Source: an uncultured Bacteroidales bacterium (GTDB taxonomy: Bacteria; Bacteroidota; Bacteroidia; Bacteroidales; Bacteroidaceae). From it: a stretch of DNA of 64,000 nucleotides. Location of the stretch: assembly GCA_902778625.1 (NCBI GenBank), contig CACYYM010000008.1:62001-126000 (forward strand). Direction: 5' to 3'. The first letter of the stretch is position 1, and every line of letters starts with the position of its first letter. The notes beneath the pieces are model-generated. The model was given only the letters and a program-made list of their open reading frames with translations. It was not told the origin of the DNA and did no database searches. A program made the position numbers and the translations under genes. This document shows, piece after piece, positions 8,280 to 17,316 of the stretch.

Positions 8280-10595
8280 ATGAAGAAACTTATTGCAATT
8301 GCCATACTCATACACTTTACATCTTACATCTTCCCTCGAAATGTAATTGAGTATGTCAATCCCATCATCGGCACAAACGGCATGGGACACACGTTCCCGG
8401 GGGCCTGTGCTCCCTTCGGCATCGTGCAGCTTTCGCCCGAAACGGACACAATTCCTCACAACGTGGATGGCCGCTATCAAGGCAAAGTCTATGAGTACTG
8501 CGCAGGCTATCAGCACAAGGACAAGACCATTGTAGGCTTCTCACACACGCACCTCTCAGGTACGGGACACTCCGACCTTGGCGACATCCTCATCATGCCT
8601 ACAATAGGCAAACTGCAGACAAATCCTGGCACAGCAGACAACCCAGAGGCAGGCTATCGTTCTCGCTTCTCGCACGACACGGAGAAGTGCTCGCCTGGTT
8701 ATTACGAGGTGATGCTCGACGACTACAACATCCTTGCACAACTCACAACAACTCAGCGTGTTGGTGTGCATCAATACACCTTTCCTTCAACCGATGCACA
8801 GTTCATCCTCGACCTCGGTCACGGCATCTACAACTACGACGGGAAGACGCTCTGGAGCTATCTCCGAGTAGAGAACGACACACTTCTGACTGGCTATCGC
8901 ATCACAAACGGCTGGGCTCGACAGAACTACACCTACTTCGCCATCTCGCTTTCCGAACCCATTCAAAACTATGGCTATAGGGACGAGCAAAGAATGAAGT
9001 ACTCGGGCTTTTGGCGCAAGAATGACATCCACCACAACTTCCCCGATATGGCCGGACGCGAGATATCTGCTTATTTCCAATGCAAACTGCCTGAAAGCCA
9101 CAAGCTTACCATCAAAGTGGCACTCTCTGCAGTAAGTCAAAGTGGTGCACTTGCAAACCTCAAAGCAGAAGCAGCAGGCCTCACCTTCGAGCAAATCAAG
9201 GCTCGTGCCACAGAGCTGTGGACGAGGGAACTCACAGGCCTTGAGATTGAAGGAACTGACGACCAGAAAGCGCTCTTTTACACTTCTCTCTACCACACCA
9301 TGATAAACCCAAGCATCTATATGGACGTGGACGGCAAGTATCGTGGCAACGACATGGAGATACATCAGGCCGAAGGTTTCACAAACTACACAATCTTCTC
9401 ACTTTGGGACACCTATCGTGCTGAACATCCGCTACTTAACCTCATTAAGCCCCGTCAAGGTGCTGATATGGCAGAAAGCATGATTCGCATTCAGCAACAG
9501 AGTGCACTCCACATCTTGCCCATCTGGTTTCTTATGGCAAACGAAGGCTGGTGTATGAGCGGATATCACGCCGTTGCAGTCCTCTCCGATGTTGCCAAGA
9601 AGCTCGGCATAAAGGACAAGAAAGCAATGCTTGAAGCAATGAAAGCCACTGCCAACTCCAAGTGGATGGAAGGCATGACAGACTATATTAAATATGGTTA
9701 TGTACCTTACGACAGATGTGGCACAAGTGCAAGCAATACGCTTGAATATGCTTACGATGACTGGACAATCTATCAGGCAGCTCTCGATGCTGGAGACAAG
9801 GAAATGGCAGAGACTTTCAAGAAGCGTGCCATGAACTACAAAAATGTCTTCAATCCTGCTCTTGGTCTTGCATGTCCCAAGTACAAAGACGGCTCATGGA
9901 AGAAAGACTTTTCACCCTTACAGACCTATGGAGAAGGCTTTATCGAAGGCAATAGCGCCAACTATTCGTTCCATGTTCCTCACGATGTGAAAGGCTTGAT
10001 TGAGTGCTTTGGTGGCGACAAGAAGTTTATCGAACGCCTCGATAATCTCTTTGCAGAGCCCCTCGACAAGAAGTACTATGAGGACAACGAGGACATCGAG
10101 GAAGAGTGTTTGCTGGGAGGCTATGTTCACGGCAACGAACCCAGCCATCATGTGCCTTACCTCTATGCTTGGACGTCTCAACCCTGGAAAGCTCAGTACT
10201 GGCTTCGCGAAATTATGAACCGCATGTATGTCAACAACATCGATGGCCTGCATGGCAACGACGACTGCGGGCAGATGTCGGCTTGGTACATCTTCACGGC
10301 AATGGGATTCTATCCTGTTTGCCCAGGTAGCGACCAGTATGTCCTCGGAGCACCTTATGTCCCCAGTTGCAAGCTGTCCTTGCCCAATGGAAAGCAGTTC
10401 TTCATTAAGGCTCCGGGCGTAAGTGATATGAACCGTTATGTCAAGGAAGTGCGTCTCAACGGCAAGCCTTACGACAAGCTTTACATCACGCACAAAGACA
10501 TCATGGCTGGTGGCGTACTCTCGTTCAAGATGGGAAGCACACCAAACAAGAAACGTTGCATCAAAACTGGAAAACCTTATTCTTTAAGCGATTAA
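8280..10595 (+). CDS. GH92 family alpha-mannosidase, secreted
   Basis: A 771-aa glycoside hydrolase family 92 protein; the family contains calcium-dependent exo-alpha-mannosidases (mostly alpha-1,2). The N-terminus MKKLIAIAILIHFTSYIF is a signal peptide. Next come the GH92 opening VNPIIGTNGMGHTFPG and PFGIVQLSPETD, then the (alpha/alpha)6 barrel with YVHGNEPSHHVPYLY (about 615-630) and GNDDCGQMSAW (about 657-667), near the catalytic acid and base region. Length is standard for the family. It is 13 bases ahead of the metalloprotease gene, so the two are probably one transcript. Exact linkage specificity cannot be read. Confidence 0.95.
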   Translation: MKKLIAIAILIHFTSYIFPRNVIEYVNPIIGTNGMGHTFPGACAPFGIVQLSPETDTIPHNVDGRYQGKVYEYCAGYQHKDKTIVGFSHTHLSGTGHSDLGDILIMPTIGKLQTNPGTADNPEAGYRSRFSHDTEKCSPGYYEVMLDDYNILAQLTTTQRVGVHQYTFPSTDAQFILDLGHGIYNYDGKTLWSYLRVENDTLLTGYRITNGWARQNYTYFAISLSEPIQNYGYRDEQRMKYSGFWRKNDIHHNFPDMAGREISAYFQCKLPESHKLTIKVALSAVSQSGALANLKAEAAGLTFEQIKARATELWTRELTGLEIEGTDDQKALFYTSLYHTMINPSIYMDVDGKYRGNDMEIHQAEGFTNYTIFSLWDTYRAEHPLLNLIKPRQGADMAESMIRIQQQSALHILPIWFLMANEGWCMSGYHAVAVLSDVAKKLGIKDKKAMLEAMKATANSKWMEGMTDYIKYGYVPYDRCGTSASNTLEYAYDDWTIYQAALDAGDKEMAETFKKRAMNYKNVFNPALGLACPKYKDGSWKKDFSPLQTYGEGFIEGNSANYSFHVPHDVKGLIECFGGDKKFIERLDNLFAEPLDKKYYEDNEDIEEECLLGGYVHGNEPSHHVPYLYAWTSQPWKAQYWLREIMNRMYVNNIDGLHGNDDCGQMSAWYIFTAMGFYPVCPGSDQYVLGAPYVPSCKLSLPNGKQFFIKAPGVSDMNRYVKEVRLNGKPYDKLYITHKDIMAGGVLSFKMGSTPNKKRCIKTGKPYSLSD

Positions 10596-10608
10596 ATCAT
10601 TAAATAAC

Positions 10609-13032
10609 ATGAAAGCAAAATATCTAACTCTGCTTCTCGCAGCAACAATGTTGGTGGGCACTCCCACTCTCGCAAAAGACAAACAGGAGAAACCTAAGAC
10701 TGAGCAAACAAAGAAGGACAAGAAAAAGCTCTTCGGCAAGAAAAAGAAAGCTCAGGAAGCACCCAAAGACTCAGCTAAGGTAGAGAAGCCTAGCATCGAC
10801 CGCAAAGGACTCTTTAACGTCACAAAGATGAAGAACGAATGGTTCTTCGAGATACCCGACTCGTTGATTGGTCGCGAGTTCCTGACAACTGTTCGCTACA
10901 CCTCAACTCCTGCTGGCATTGGCAAGTTCGGTGGCGAGCAAGTCAATCAGCAGACTGTTTATTTCCAAGTAGCTCCCGACGACCAGCTCCTGCTTCGTTC
11001 GCGCCTCTTCATCAATGTTGCCGATACAACAGAGAACATTAATCGTGCCATTACAATCAGCAACGAGAACCCTATCATCGGTGCTTTCAAGGTGGAGAGC
11101 CACAAGAACAAAACCTATAAGATTAAGGTTAATCCCTTCTTCAATCAGGACAATCCAGCGCTTGGTATGCCTAAGTCTGTCAAGGACGGCTTCTCGCTTC
11201 AAGGACAAATCAACGAGATGAGCTACATCGAGGACATCAAGTCGTTCCCCATGAACACAGAAGTCCGCTTGGTAAAGACTTTCAATGGTGGTGGCGCAAA
11301 CAGAATGTCAGCAACAAGTCGTACAGGCAAAGCAACATTTGGCTTGAACATCAGCTTCGTTCTTCTGCCTGAAAAGCCAATGATGAAGCGTTATTACGAC
11401 CCACGTGTCGGTTACTTTACAGACGGCTACACAAGCTATAGCGACGACCAGCAAAGGGTTGAGGGCAAGACTTTCGTGACGCGTTGGCGTCTTGAGCCTC
11501 GTCCTGAAGACGTCGAGAAGATGAAGAGAGGCGAACTCGTCGAGCCCATCAAACCAATTGTCTATTACATCGACCCAGCAACGCCGAAGCAATGGCGCAA
11601 GTACCTCATAATGGGCGTCAACGATTGGCAGAAAGCATTCGAAAAAGCAGGCTTCAAGAATGCCATTATGGCAAAGGAATGGCCCGAGAATGACTCAACG
11701 ATGAGCATGGAAGATGCGCGTTACAGCTGCATCCGTTACCTTGCAAGTCCCATCGAGAACGCCTATGGACCAAATGTTCACGACCCCAGAAGTGGTGAGA
11801 TACTCGAAAGTCATATCTGCTGGTACCACAATGTGATGAGCCTCGTCCACAACTGGTACATGGTGCAATGCAGCAGCATCGACGAAGCGGCACAGAAGAT
11901 GAACTATGACGAGGAATTGATGGGTCAGCTCATTCGCTTTGTGTCGAGCCACGAGGTAGGTCACACGCTTGGTCTTCGCCACAACTTCGGCAGCAGCTCA
12001 ACGGTGCCTGTCGATTCTCTCCGCGACAAGGCATGGGTGGAAGCACACGGCCACACGCCCTCAATCATGGACTATGCTCGCTTCAACTACGTGGCTCAAC
12101 CAGAAGACGGCATTGACCGCATCGGCATCTTCCCACGCATCAACGACTACGACAAGTGGGCAATCCAATGGGGCTACACACCGATGCTCGACGCAAAAGA
12201 CGAGGATGAAGACCATAAGATGCTCGAACCCATGACGCTCAAGGCTCAAGAGAACAAACGCCTCTGGTGGGGCGATGGCGAAGGCGAGCACAGAGACCCG
12301 CGCAGACAAACTGAAGACCTTGGCGACGACCCCATCAAGGCTAGTTACTACGGCATTCTCAACCTGAAGCGCGAGATTAAGGCTCTGCCAGAATGGACTG
12401 TTGACAACGACAAGGACCTCTATTGGAGCGACATTAGTGTAATGTACGGGCACATACGCACGCAATTCCTTCGTTATATGGGGCATGTGGTTAGAAACAT
12501 TGGCGGCTATCAAATAAACTTCAAGCCTAAAGGTTCGACCGAAGACGTCTATGTTCCGCAGCCTCTCGACAAGCAGAAGGCGGCACTCAACTTCATCAAT
12601 GAGCAAGTCCTGACAGAGCCTGTTTGGCTTCGCGACCTGAGTTATGCAAAACGTCTTTGGGCTAATCCCCAAGCCATCACAAATGGTGTTGGCGAGACTG
12701 TCGTGACAAACCTCATGAACCGCCTCGAGGACCTGAACGACCTCTACAAGCCTCAGGCTTATCTTGCCGACCTGACGAAGATGATTTTCACAGAGTTGGA
12801 CACCAACAAGAAGGTGACGCCCTACAGAGTTGCCCTGCAGAATAACATGTATCTGCACCTCAGCCGAGCTTACGGAAACGGCAATCAAGCAGTTCGTCCT
12901 GCAGTTCTCTACACGCTTCAACAGCTTGAGCGCAAGACAAAGGCAGCCGCACAAAGTGCTCCAGATGCAGAGAGTCGAGCACATTGGGCAAGCCTCTACG
13001 ACCAGATAGGCAGGTTGCTCAGTTGGAAATAA
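10609..13032 (+). CDS. Secreted zinc-dependent metalloprotease (DUF5117/DUF4953 type)
   Basis: An 807-aa protein with a signal peptide (MKAKYLTLLLAATMLVG...LA) and a Lys-rich linker (about 25-50). The metzincin zinc motif HEVGHTLGLRH is at about 448-458, with the likely Met-turn SIMDYARFNY downstream near 486. The N-terminal and C-terminal parts match the DUF5117 and DUF4953 architecture common in Bacteroidota. It probably acts in the periplasm or outside the cell; the substrate is unknown. It follows GH92 by 13 bases, suggesting joint use on glycoproteins (inference). Confidence 0.9.
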   Translation: MKAKYLTLLLAATMLVGTPTLAKDKQEKPKTEQTKKDKKKLFGKKKKAQEAPKDSAKVEKPSIDRKGLFNVTKMKNEWFFEIPDSLIGREFLTTVRYTSTPAGIGKFGGEQVNQQTVYFQVAPDDQLLLRSRLFINVADTTENINRAITISNENPIIGAFKVESHKNKTYKIKVNPFFNQDNPALGMPKSVKDGFSLQGQINEMSYIEDIKSFPMNTEVRLVKTFNGGGANRMSATSRTGKATFGLNISFVLLPEKPMMKRYYDPRVGYFTDGYTSYSDDQQRVEGKTFVTRWRLEPRPEDVEKMKRGELVEPIKPIVYYIDPATPKQWRKYLIMGVNDWQKAFEKAGFKNAIMAKEWPENDSTMSMEDARYSCIRYLASPIENAYGPNVHDPRSGEILESHICWYHNVMSLVHNWYMVQCSSIDEAAQKMNYDEELMGQLIRFVSSHEVGHTLGLRHNFGSSSTVPVDSLRDKAWVEAHGHTPSIMDYARFNYVAQPEDGIDRIGIFPRINDYDKWAIQWGYTPMLDAKDEDEDHKMLEPMTLKAQENKRLWWGDGEGEHRDPRRQTEDLGDDPIKASYYGILNLKREIKALPEWTVDNDKDLYWSDISVMYGHIRTQFLRYMGHVVRNIGGYQINFKPKGSTEDVYVPQPLDKQKAALNFINEQVLTEPVWLRDLSYAKRLWANPQAITNGVGETVVTNLMNRLEDLNDLYKPQAYLADLTKMIFTELDTNKKVTPYRVALQNNMYLHLSRAYGNGNQAVRPAVLYTLQQLERKTKAAAQSAPDAESRAHWASLYDQIGRLLSWK

Positions 13033-13039
13033 AAGAATT

Positions 13040-13072
13040 AAGGCAGGTCTCAAAACGGGACTTGCCTTTTTT
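13040..13072 (+). terminator. Intrinsic terminator after the metalloprotease gene
   Basis: Arms AAGGCAGGTC (13040-13049) and GACTTGCCTT (13059-13068), with one G-T pair, are followed by a T run to 13072. It lies just past the stop codon. Confidence 0.85.
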
Positions 13073-13097
13073 CTTTGTGGTGTGTTGGCAAACACCC

Positions 13098-13150
13098 CAC
13101 GTTAAGTTGCTCAAGTTAACACGTTAAGTTGCTCAAGTTAACACGTTAAG
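13098..13150. repeat. 22-bp-period tandem array B
   Basis: Units start at 13098, 13120 and 13142 (the last partial), each beginning CACGTTAAGTTGCTCAAG or its start. The array sits between two convergent genes, next to the terminator. Confidence 0.92.
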
Positions 13151-13187
13151 TTTGCAATTTAGCCGTGTTGTGTTTTGGAATGAAGCC

Positions 13188-14048
13188 TTAGAACTCCAAG
13201 TCAGCCCAATGTGGATTGTGGTCTGAGAGTAAGGCTTTCGGATTCGGCTCCTCAATGTGGGAGTGGTTCACCTTGATGGTTGGGGTGATGAAGATGAAGT
13301 CAATTTTCTCGCACTTGAGTGGCGGAATCTTGCAGAAATTGTGATAGGTATAGACGGTTCCTGTGTGATTGGGCGTCATGTGATAGGCGTCGTTCATCTT
13401 GAACTTGTTGCTTATCATTGTTGTGTAAGCTTCGTCATCTTCTGTAACATTGAAGTCGCCAGTCACGACGGCAGGTTGCTTGCCCACAATGTCCTGTATC
13501 TTCTTCATGATGAGCTTTGCGCTTTCCCTGCGAGCTGTTACGCCAACATGGTCGAAGTGTGTGTTGACAGCCATGAATATCTTGCCCGTCTGCTTGTCTT
13601 TAAGTTTCGCATAACTTGCCACACGCTCGATTGCTGCGTCCCAACCCTTCGAGCCTGGAACTTCAGGCGTTTCGCTCAACCAGAAGTTGCCTTTCTCCAA
13701 GACTTCAAACTTGTCTTTGAGGAAGAAGATTGGCGAGTACTCACCCTTCGTCTTGCCATCTGTTCGCCCTACCCCAACATAATCATATTCGGGCAAACGC
13801 TCAAGCAAGTCCTCGAGCTGACCATGCAAAACCTCCTGCATACCAACGACGTCGATGTGCTTTTCCTTAATGTAATTAGCAACTCTGTCCTTGCGAACAC
13901 TCCAGCCAAAGCCGGCTTGCTCGTCGCCATCATTCTGCAGGCGAATGTTGAAAGTTCCCCAACGGAGCTTTGCTGTCTCTTGCTTTTTGGCAGGAAAACA
14001 GATTAAAGGCAGCAGCAAAGCAAAAACTAAAAGCAATTGTTTCTTCAT
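13188..14048 (-). CDS. Endonuclease/exonuclease/phosphatase-family hydrolase, secreted
   Basis: A 286-aa EEP-fold metal-dependent hydrolase behind a signal peptide (MKKQLLLVFALLLPLICFPA). Active-site landmarks of the fold are present: GTFNIR (31-36, Asn34), MQEV (Glu72), NTHFDH (162-167), TGDFN (196-200) and the C-terminal SDHNP. EEP proteins cleave phosphodiesters or phosphate esters in nucleic acids, lipids or sugars, so the substrate here is open. It is divergent from ssb. Confidence 0.9.
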   Translation of the reverse strand: MKKQLLLVFALLLPLICFPAKKQETAKLRWGTFNIRLQNDGDEQAGFGWSVRKDRVANYIKEKHIDVVGMQEVLHGQLEDLLERLPEYDYVGVGRTDGKTKGEYSPIFFLKDKFEVLEKGNFWLSETPEVPGSKGWDAAIERVASYAKLKDKQTGKIFMAVNTHFDHVGVTARRESAKLIMKKIQDIVGKQPAVVTGDFNVTEDDEAYTTMISNKFKMNDAYHMTPNHTGTVYTYHNFCKIPPLKCEKIDFIFITPTIKVNHSHIEEPNPKALLSDHNPHWADLEF

Positions 14049-14069
14049 AATTTATTCCATTTGTTTTTG

Positions 14070-14097
14070 CAAAAATACATTTTTTTCCGTACTTTTG
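14070..14097. promoter_or_regulatory. Divergent promoters for the EEP hydrolase (-) and ssb (+)
   Basis: CAAAAATA (14070-14077) is a -7 element on the minus strand, 22 bases from the EEP start. TACTTTTG (14090-14097) is one on the plus strand, 23 bases from the ssb start. Confidence 0.65.
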
Positions 14098-14119
14098 CAA
14101 GCAAAAAGAAAGAAAGATT

Positions 14120-14479
14120 ATGAATAAAGTAATGTTAATAGGTAATGTCGGCAAGGAACCCGAGGTAAGATATGTTGACGCAGGCGTTTGCGTGGCAAGT
14201 GTAAGACTTGCAACAACAGAACGCGCTTACACCCTGCAGAACGGTACAGAAGTGCCAGAACGCACTGAGTGGCACAATGTCGTGCTTTGGCGAAAACTGG
14301 CAGAAGTCGTTGAGAAGTATGTCCACACAGGAGACAAGCTCTTCATCGAAGGACAGATACACACTCGCTCTTTCGAAGACCAGAATGGCATAAAGCGCTA
14401 CATCACAGAGATTTGGGCAGAGTCGATGGAAATGCTTTCGCCTAAATCTCAAACCTCGGAGCCTGTACAGAATCAATAA
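14120..14479 (+). CDS. ssb: Single-stranded DNA-binding protein
   Basis: A 119-aa OB-fold protein: MNKVMLIGNVGKEPEVRY, then EWHNVVLWRKLAEVVEKYV and KLFIEGQIHTRSFED. The OB core is complete, but the usual disordered tail is very short and ends SEPVQNQ, without the acidic DDxxPF tip that recruits partner proteins in most bacterial SSBs. gldE follows 12 bases later, the usual neighbour in Bacteroidota. Confidence 0.95.
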   Translation: MNKVMLIGNVGKEPEVRYVDAGVCVASVRLATTERAYTLQNGTEVPERTEWHNVVLWRKLAEVVEKYVHTGDKLFIEGQIHTRSFEDQNGIKRYITEIWAESMEMLSPKSQTSEPVQNQ

Positions 14480-14491
14480 ACATTCCTCATC

Positions 14492-15814
14492 ATGTCTGTT
14501 TGGCAAGAGTTTATCGACTCCATCTGTACCGTTAGCGTCCAAATGCCTTCTCCTGGTGTTTGGTTTGCTTTCGGCATTGTTATTGTACTGCTTCTCTGTT
14601 CAGGTTTCGTATCGGCAAGCGAGATTGCTTTCTTCAGCCTAACGCCAAATGACAGGAGCACCATCGACGAGGGCGAACACAAAGCCGACGAGAAGGTTGC
14701 TTCTCTCCTGGACGACAGCGAACGCCTTCTCGCCACAATCCTCATCAGCAACAACTTGGTGAATGTTGCCGTCATCATCATCCTCTACTTCTGTTTCGAC
14801 AAGACCATCGACTTCGGACAGGCAAAGTGGCTCGAGTTTCTTATCATGACGGTGCTGCTCACCTTCCTGCTCTTGCTTTTCGGCGAGATTATCCCAAAGA
14901 TTTACAGCGCTCAACATGCCCTTGCCTTCTGTCGATTTGCTGCTCCTAAGCTTCAGGTGTTGAACAAAATCTTTTGGCCTTTAAGCAAGCTCCTCATTCG
15001 AAGCAAAGTCATCACAAAACGCTTTGCCAATCACGAAACAGAGATGCTAACTGTTGATGACCTCGAAAAGGCAATGGAGCTGACAGACAAGAAAGACATT
15101 GCCGAGGAAAGCAACATGCTCAAGGGCATCATTCGATTCGGCGGAGAGATGGCTAAGGAAATCATGACGAGTCGTGTTGATATTGTTGACCTCGACATCA
15201 AGGCAACGTTCCGCGATGTGCTCGAATGCATTGTAGCAAACAATTACAGCCGCATTCCTGTCTATCAAGAAACGCAGGACAACATTAAGGGCGTGCTCTA
15301 CATCAAAGACCTGCTGCCCCATCTGGGCAAGCCTCAAGGCTTCCGCTGGCAAACACTCATCCGCCCTGCTTACTTTGTGCCTGAGACAAAGATGATAGAC
15401 GACCTGCTTCGTGACTTTCAGCAGAACAAAGTGCACATTGCCATAGTGGTTGATGAGTTTGGAGGCACCAGTGGCATAGTGACAATGGAGGACATACTTG
15501 AGGAAATTGTAGGCGAGATAAATGATGAATATGATGATGAGGAGAAGCCTTATCAGCGCCTCAATCAGAACACTTACATCTTCGAAGCGAAGACGCTCAT
15601 CTCGGACTTCACAAAGATTCTCGGCTTCGATGATGATTACTTCGAAGACATTGAGGGCGAGGCTGAGACTTTGGCAGGCTTATTGCTCGAAATCAAGGGA
15701 GAGTTCCCAACTCAAGGCGAGCGCATCGAATACAAGCGCTTTACCTTCGATGTGCTTGAAGTGGACCAAAGAAGAATTGTCAAAGTGAAGGTTATCGTTC
15801 ACAATGAGGAATAA
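14492..15814 (+). CDS. gldE: GldE-like CNNM/CBS-domain membrane protein
   Basis: A 440-aa protein of the HlyC/CorC type. It has an N-terminal DUF21/CNNM membrane domain with about four hydrophobic segments (about 20-150, ending LLLLFGEIIPKIYS), a CBS pair (about 215-345; includes VVDEFGGTSGIVTMEDILEE as two adjoining runs) and a C-terminal CorC_HlyC domain. In gliding Bacteroidota GldE is linked to motility; in non-gliders it is a general ion-transport-like protein. The ssb-gldE order supports the name. The usual next gene, gldD, is absent; a repeat array and terminator follow instead. Confidence 0.85.
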   Translation: MSVWQEFIDSICTVSVQMPSPGVWFAFGIVIVLLLCSGFVSASEIAFFSLTPNDRSTIDEGEHKADEKVASLLDDSERLLATILISNNLVNVAVIIILYFCFDKTIDFGQAKWLEFLIMTVLLTFLLLLFGEIIPKIYSAQHALAFCRFAAPKLQVLNKIFWPLSKLLIRSKVITKRFANHETEMLTVDDLEKAMELTDKKDIAEESNMLKGIIRFGGEMAKEIMTSRVDIVDLDIKATFRDVLECIVANNYSRIPVYQETQDNIKGVLYIKDLLPHLGKPQGFRWQTLIRPAYFVPETKMIDDLLRDFQQNKVHIAIVVDEFGGTSGIVTMEDILEEIVGEINDEYDDEEKPYQRLNQNTYIFEAKTLISDFTKILGFDDDYFEDIEGEAETLAGLLLEIKGEFPTQGERIEYKRFTFDVLEVDQRRIVKVKVIVHNEE

Positions 15815-15817
15815 TTT

Positions 15818-15938
15818 AACGTGGTATAATCAACTTTTTAACGTGTTAAAATATAATTTTAACGTGTTATGATTATCATCTTAACGTGGTAAAATTATCT
15901 TTTTAACGAGATATAATTATCTTCATAACGAGATAAAG
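15818..15938. repeat. 22-bp-period tandem array C
   Basis: AACG starts at 15818, 15840, 15861, 15883, 15905 and 15927 (spacings 22, 21, 22, 22, 22). Early units begin AACGTG and later ones decay to AACGAGATA; the rest of each unit is A/T-rich and variable. It lies between convergent gldE and a TPR gene. Confidence 0.92.
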
Positions 15939-15971
15939 AAAGAAGGAAACCTGTGCGGCTTCCTTCTTTTT
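15939..15971. terminator. Bidirectional terminator between gldE and the TPR gene
   Basis: Arms AAAGAAGGAA (15939-15948) and TTCCTTCTTT (15960-15969) are perfect, with T runs on both strands. The minus-strand gene stop is 3 bases further on. Confidence 0.85.
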
Positions 15972-15973
15972 CT

Positions 15974-17263
15974 TTATTTCTTTTGATTGAGCAACTTGTC
16001 TATCTCGTTGAACTCATCTCCAAGATTCAGATTGAGGTAAATTCGATAGAGCGGTGATGCCCATCTGTCCATCTTCTCTGGCTGCAACTTGCGAACCATT
16101 TCCATGCAAGGCCGAGCTTGGCGATAGAACTCTTGCGTCCTCATCTTGTCTTTGAGGTAGTCAGGGTTCTTGGTGTCCTTGCTGCTCACTTCTTGCGAAA
16201 TGACTGCCTTGTTAAGGTAAGCAATTCCTTTGTTGTACCAAGCATCGGCATAGTTATTGTCGAGCGCAATACAAGTGTCGGCACTGGCAATGCAAGCATC
16301 GAAGTTTTCCTCAGAAAGATAGCTCTTCGACTTTGCATAATAGTGAATGGCTTTGCCTCCAGTTTGGGCAATGAGTTTGTCGGCAAGAATACGTTCCTGC
16401 TCGAATCCTCTTTGCCTATAACACCAGTCGGACAACTGCACAAAGAACCAGTCATGATTAGGATACTTCAGAACACCTTCTTCGAGCGAAGCCAGCCATG
16501 CAGAATCATTTGCGAGTTGGCCATAGGAGCGCACTTTGTACTCCTGAAGGATTGCAGCAGTGATGGAGTCTGTAAAGGGAATTGCCTTGTCCACATGCTT
16601 CACTGTTCCAGCAAAGTTGTTGGTTTGAAAGGCTGAGAGTGTTGCCCAAACTACAGCTTGCGAGTAAAGTGTGTCAGGCACCTCTGCGCCATTCTTGGTA
16701 GCGGCCTCGTCCTTGTAATCGCAATAAAGGTCGAGGAAGGGATAAGCCGAGGCATAATCCTTCTTGGCGAGGAAGAACTTGCCGCCGCCAATGATGTTCT
16801 TTCTGTGCTGGAGCCTTTGTGCTCGTGTGCGATTCTGGTAGCGCGGATGAACCTTTCCTTTGGCATCAGGAAGGACATCAACACTGTCGCAAAGCCTGAG
16901 CTGGCCATACATGTCTCGAAGTTTGTTGAAGAACTTGGCGGTGTCGCAAGCCTGCTTGAGATAAGCTTTCCTGTTCTCCACACCATTCAGCGACTCCTCG
17001 AGCAATGCTGCTGTGTAGTAGACTTTTGCTTTTTGCTTGTTCTTCAGCTCTGGGCGAGCCAAAGCGCCAAGCAAGGCATCGCGAGCCGCATCCTGGCCGC
17101 CCTGATTCTTCAGTGCAGTCCTTGCGTTCTTGTAGAGTGTCGCCATCTTTTCCTGCTTGACCTTTTCCGGCTTATTCTCCTTCTTTGCCTTTGCAGAAAG
17201 GGAACAGGGCGCTACAAGAAATGCAGAAATCAAGATAATAAGACAATAAGAGAGTTTCTTCAT
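15974..17263 (-). CDS. Secreted TPR-repeat protein of unknown function
   Basis: A 429-aa protein with a signal peptide (MKKLSYCLIILISAFLVAPC...). The peptide could also be read as lipoprotein-type with Cys20, but the sequence after it is Lys-rich. The body is all-helical with TPR-like pairs, for example YADAWYNKGIAYLNKAV near 350. It is the third gene of a gyrA-TPR-TPR run and is probably periplasmic. No catalytic motif is visible. The gap to the preceding TPR gene is 53 bases. Confidence 0.8.
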   Translation of the reverse strand: MKKLSYCLIILISAFLVAPCSLSAKAKKENKPEKVKQEKMATLYKNARTALKNQGGQDAARDALLGALARPELKNKQKAKVYYTAALLEESLNGVENRKAYLKQACDTAKFFNKLRDMYGQLRLCDSVDVLPDAKGKVHPRYQNRTRAQRLQHRKNIIGGGKFFLAKKDYASAYPFLDLYCDYKDEAATKNGAEVPDTLYSQAVVWATLSAFQTNNFAGTVKHVDKAIPFTDSITAAILQEYKVRSYGQLANDSAWLASLEEGVLKYPNHDWFFVQLSDWCYRQRGFEQERILADKLIAQTGGKAIHYYAKSKSYLSEENFDACIASADTCIALDNNYADAWYNKGIAYLNKAVISQEVSSKDTKNPDYLKDKMRTQEFYRQARPCMEMVRKLQPEKMDRWASPLYRIYLNLNLGDEFNEIDKLLNQKK

Positions 17264-17316
17264 TTGGCTTTATTCTTATTTCTTATTCTTTATTCTGCGG
17301 ACAAGAAGTCCGCGTC

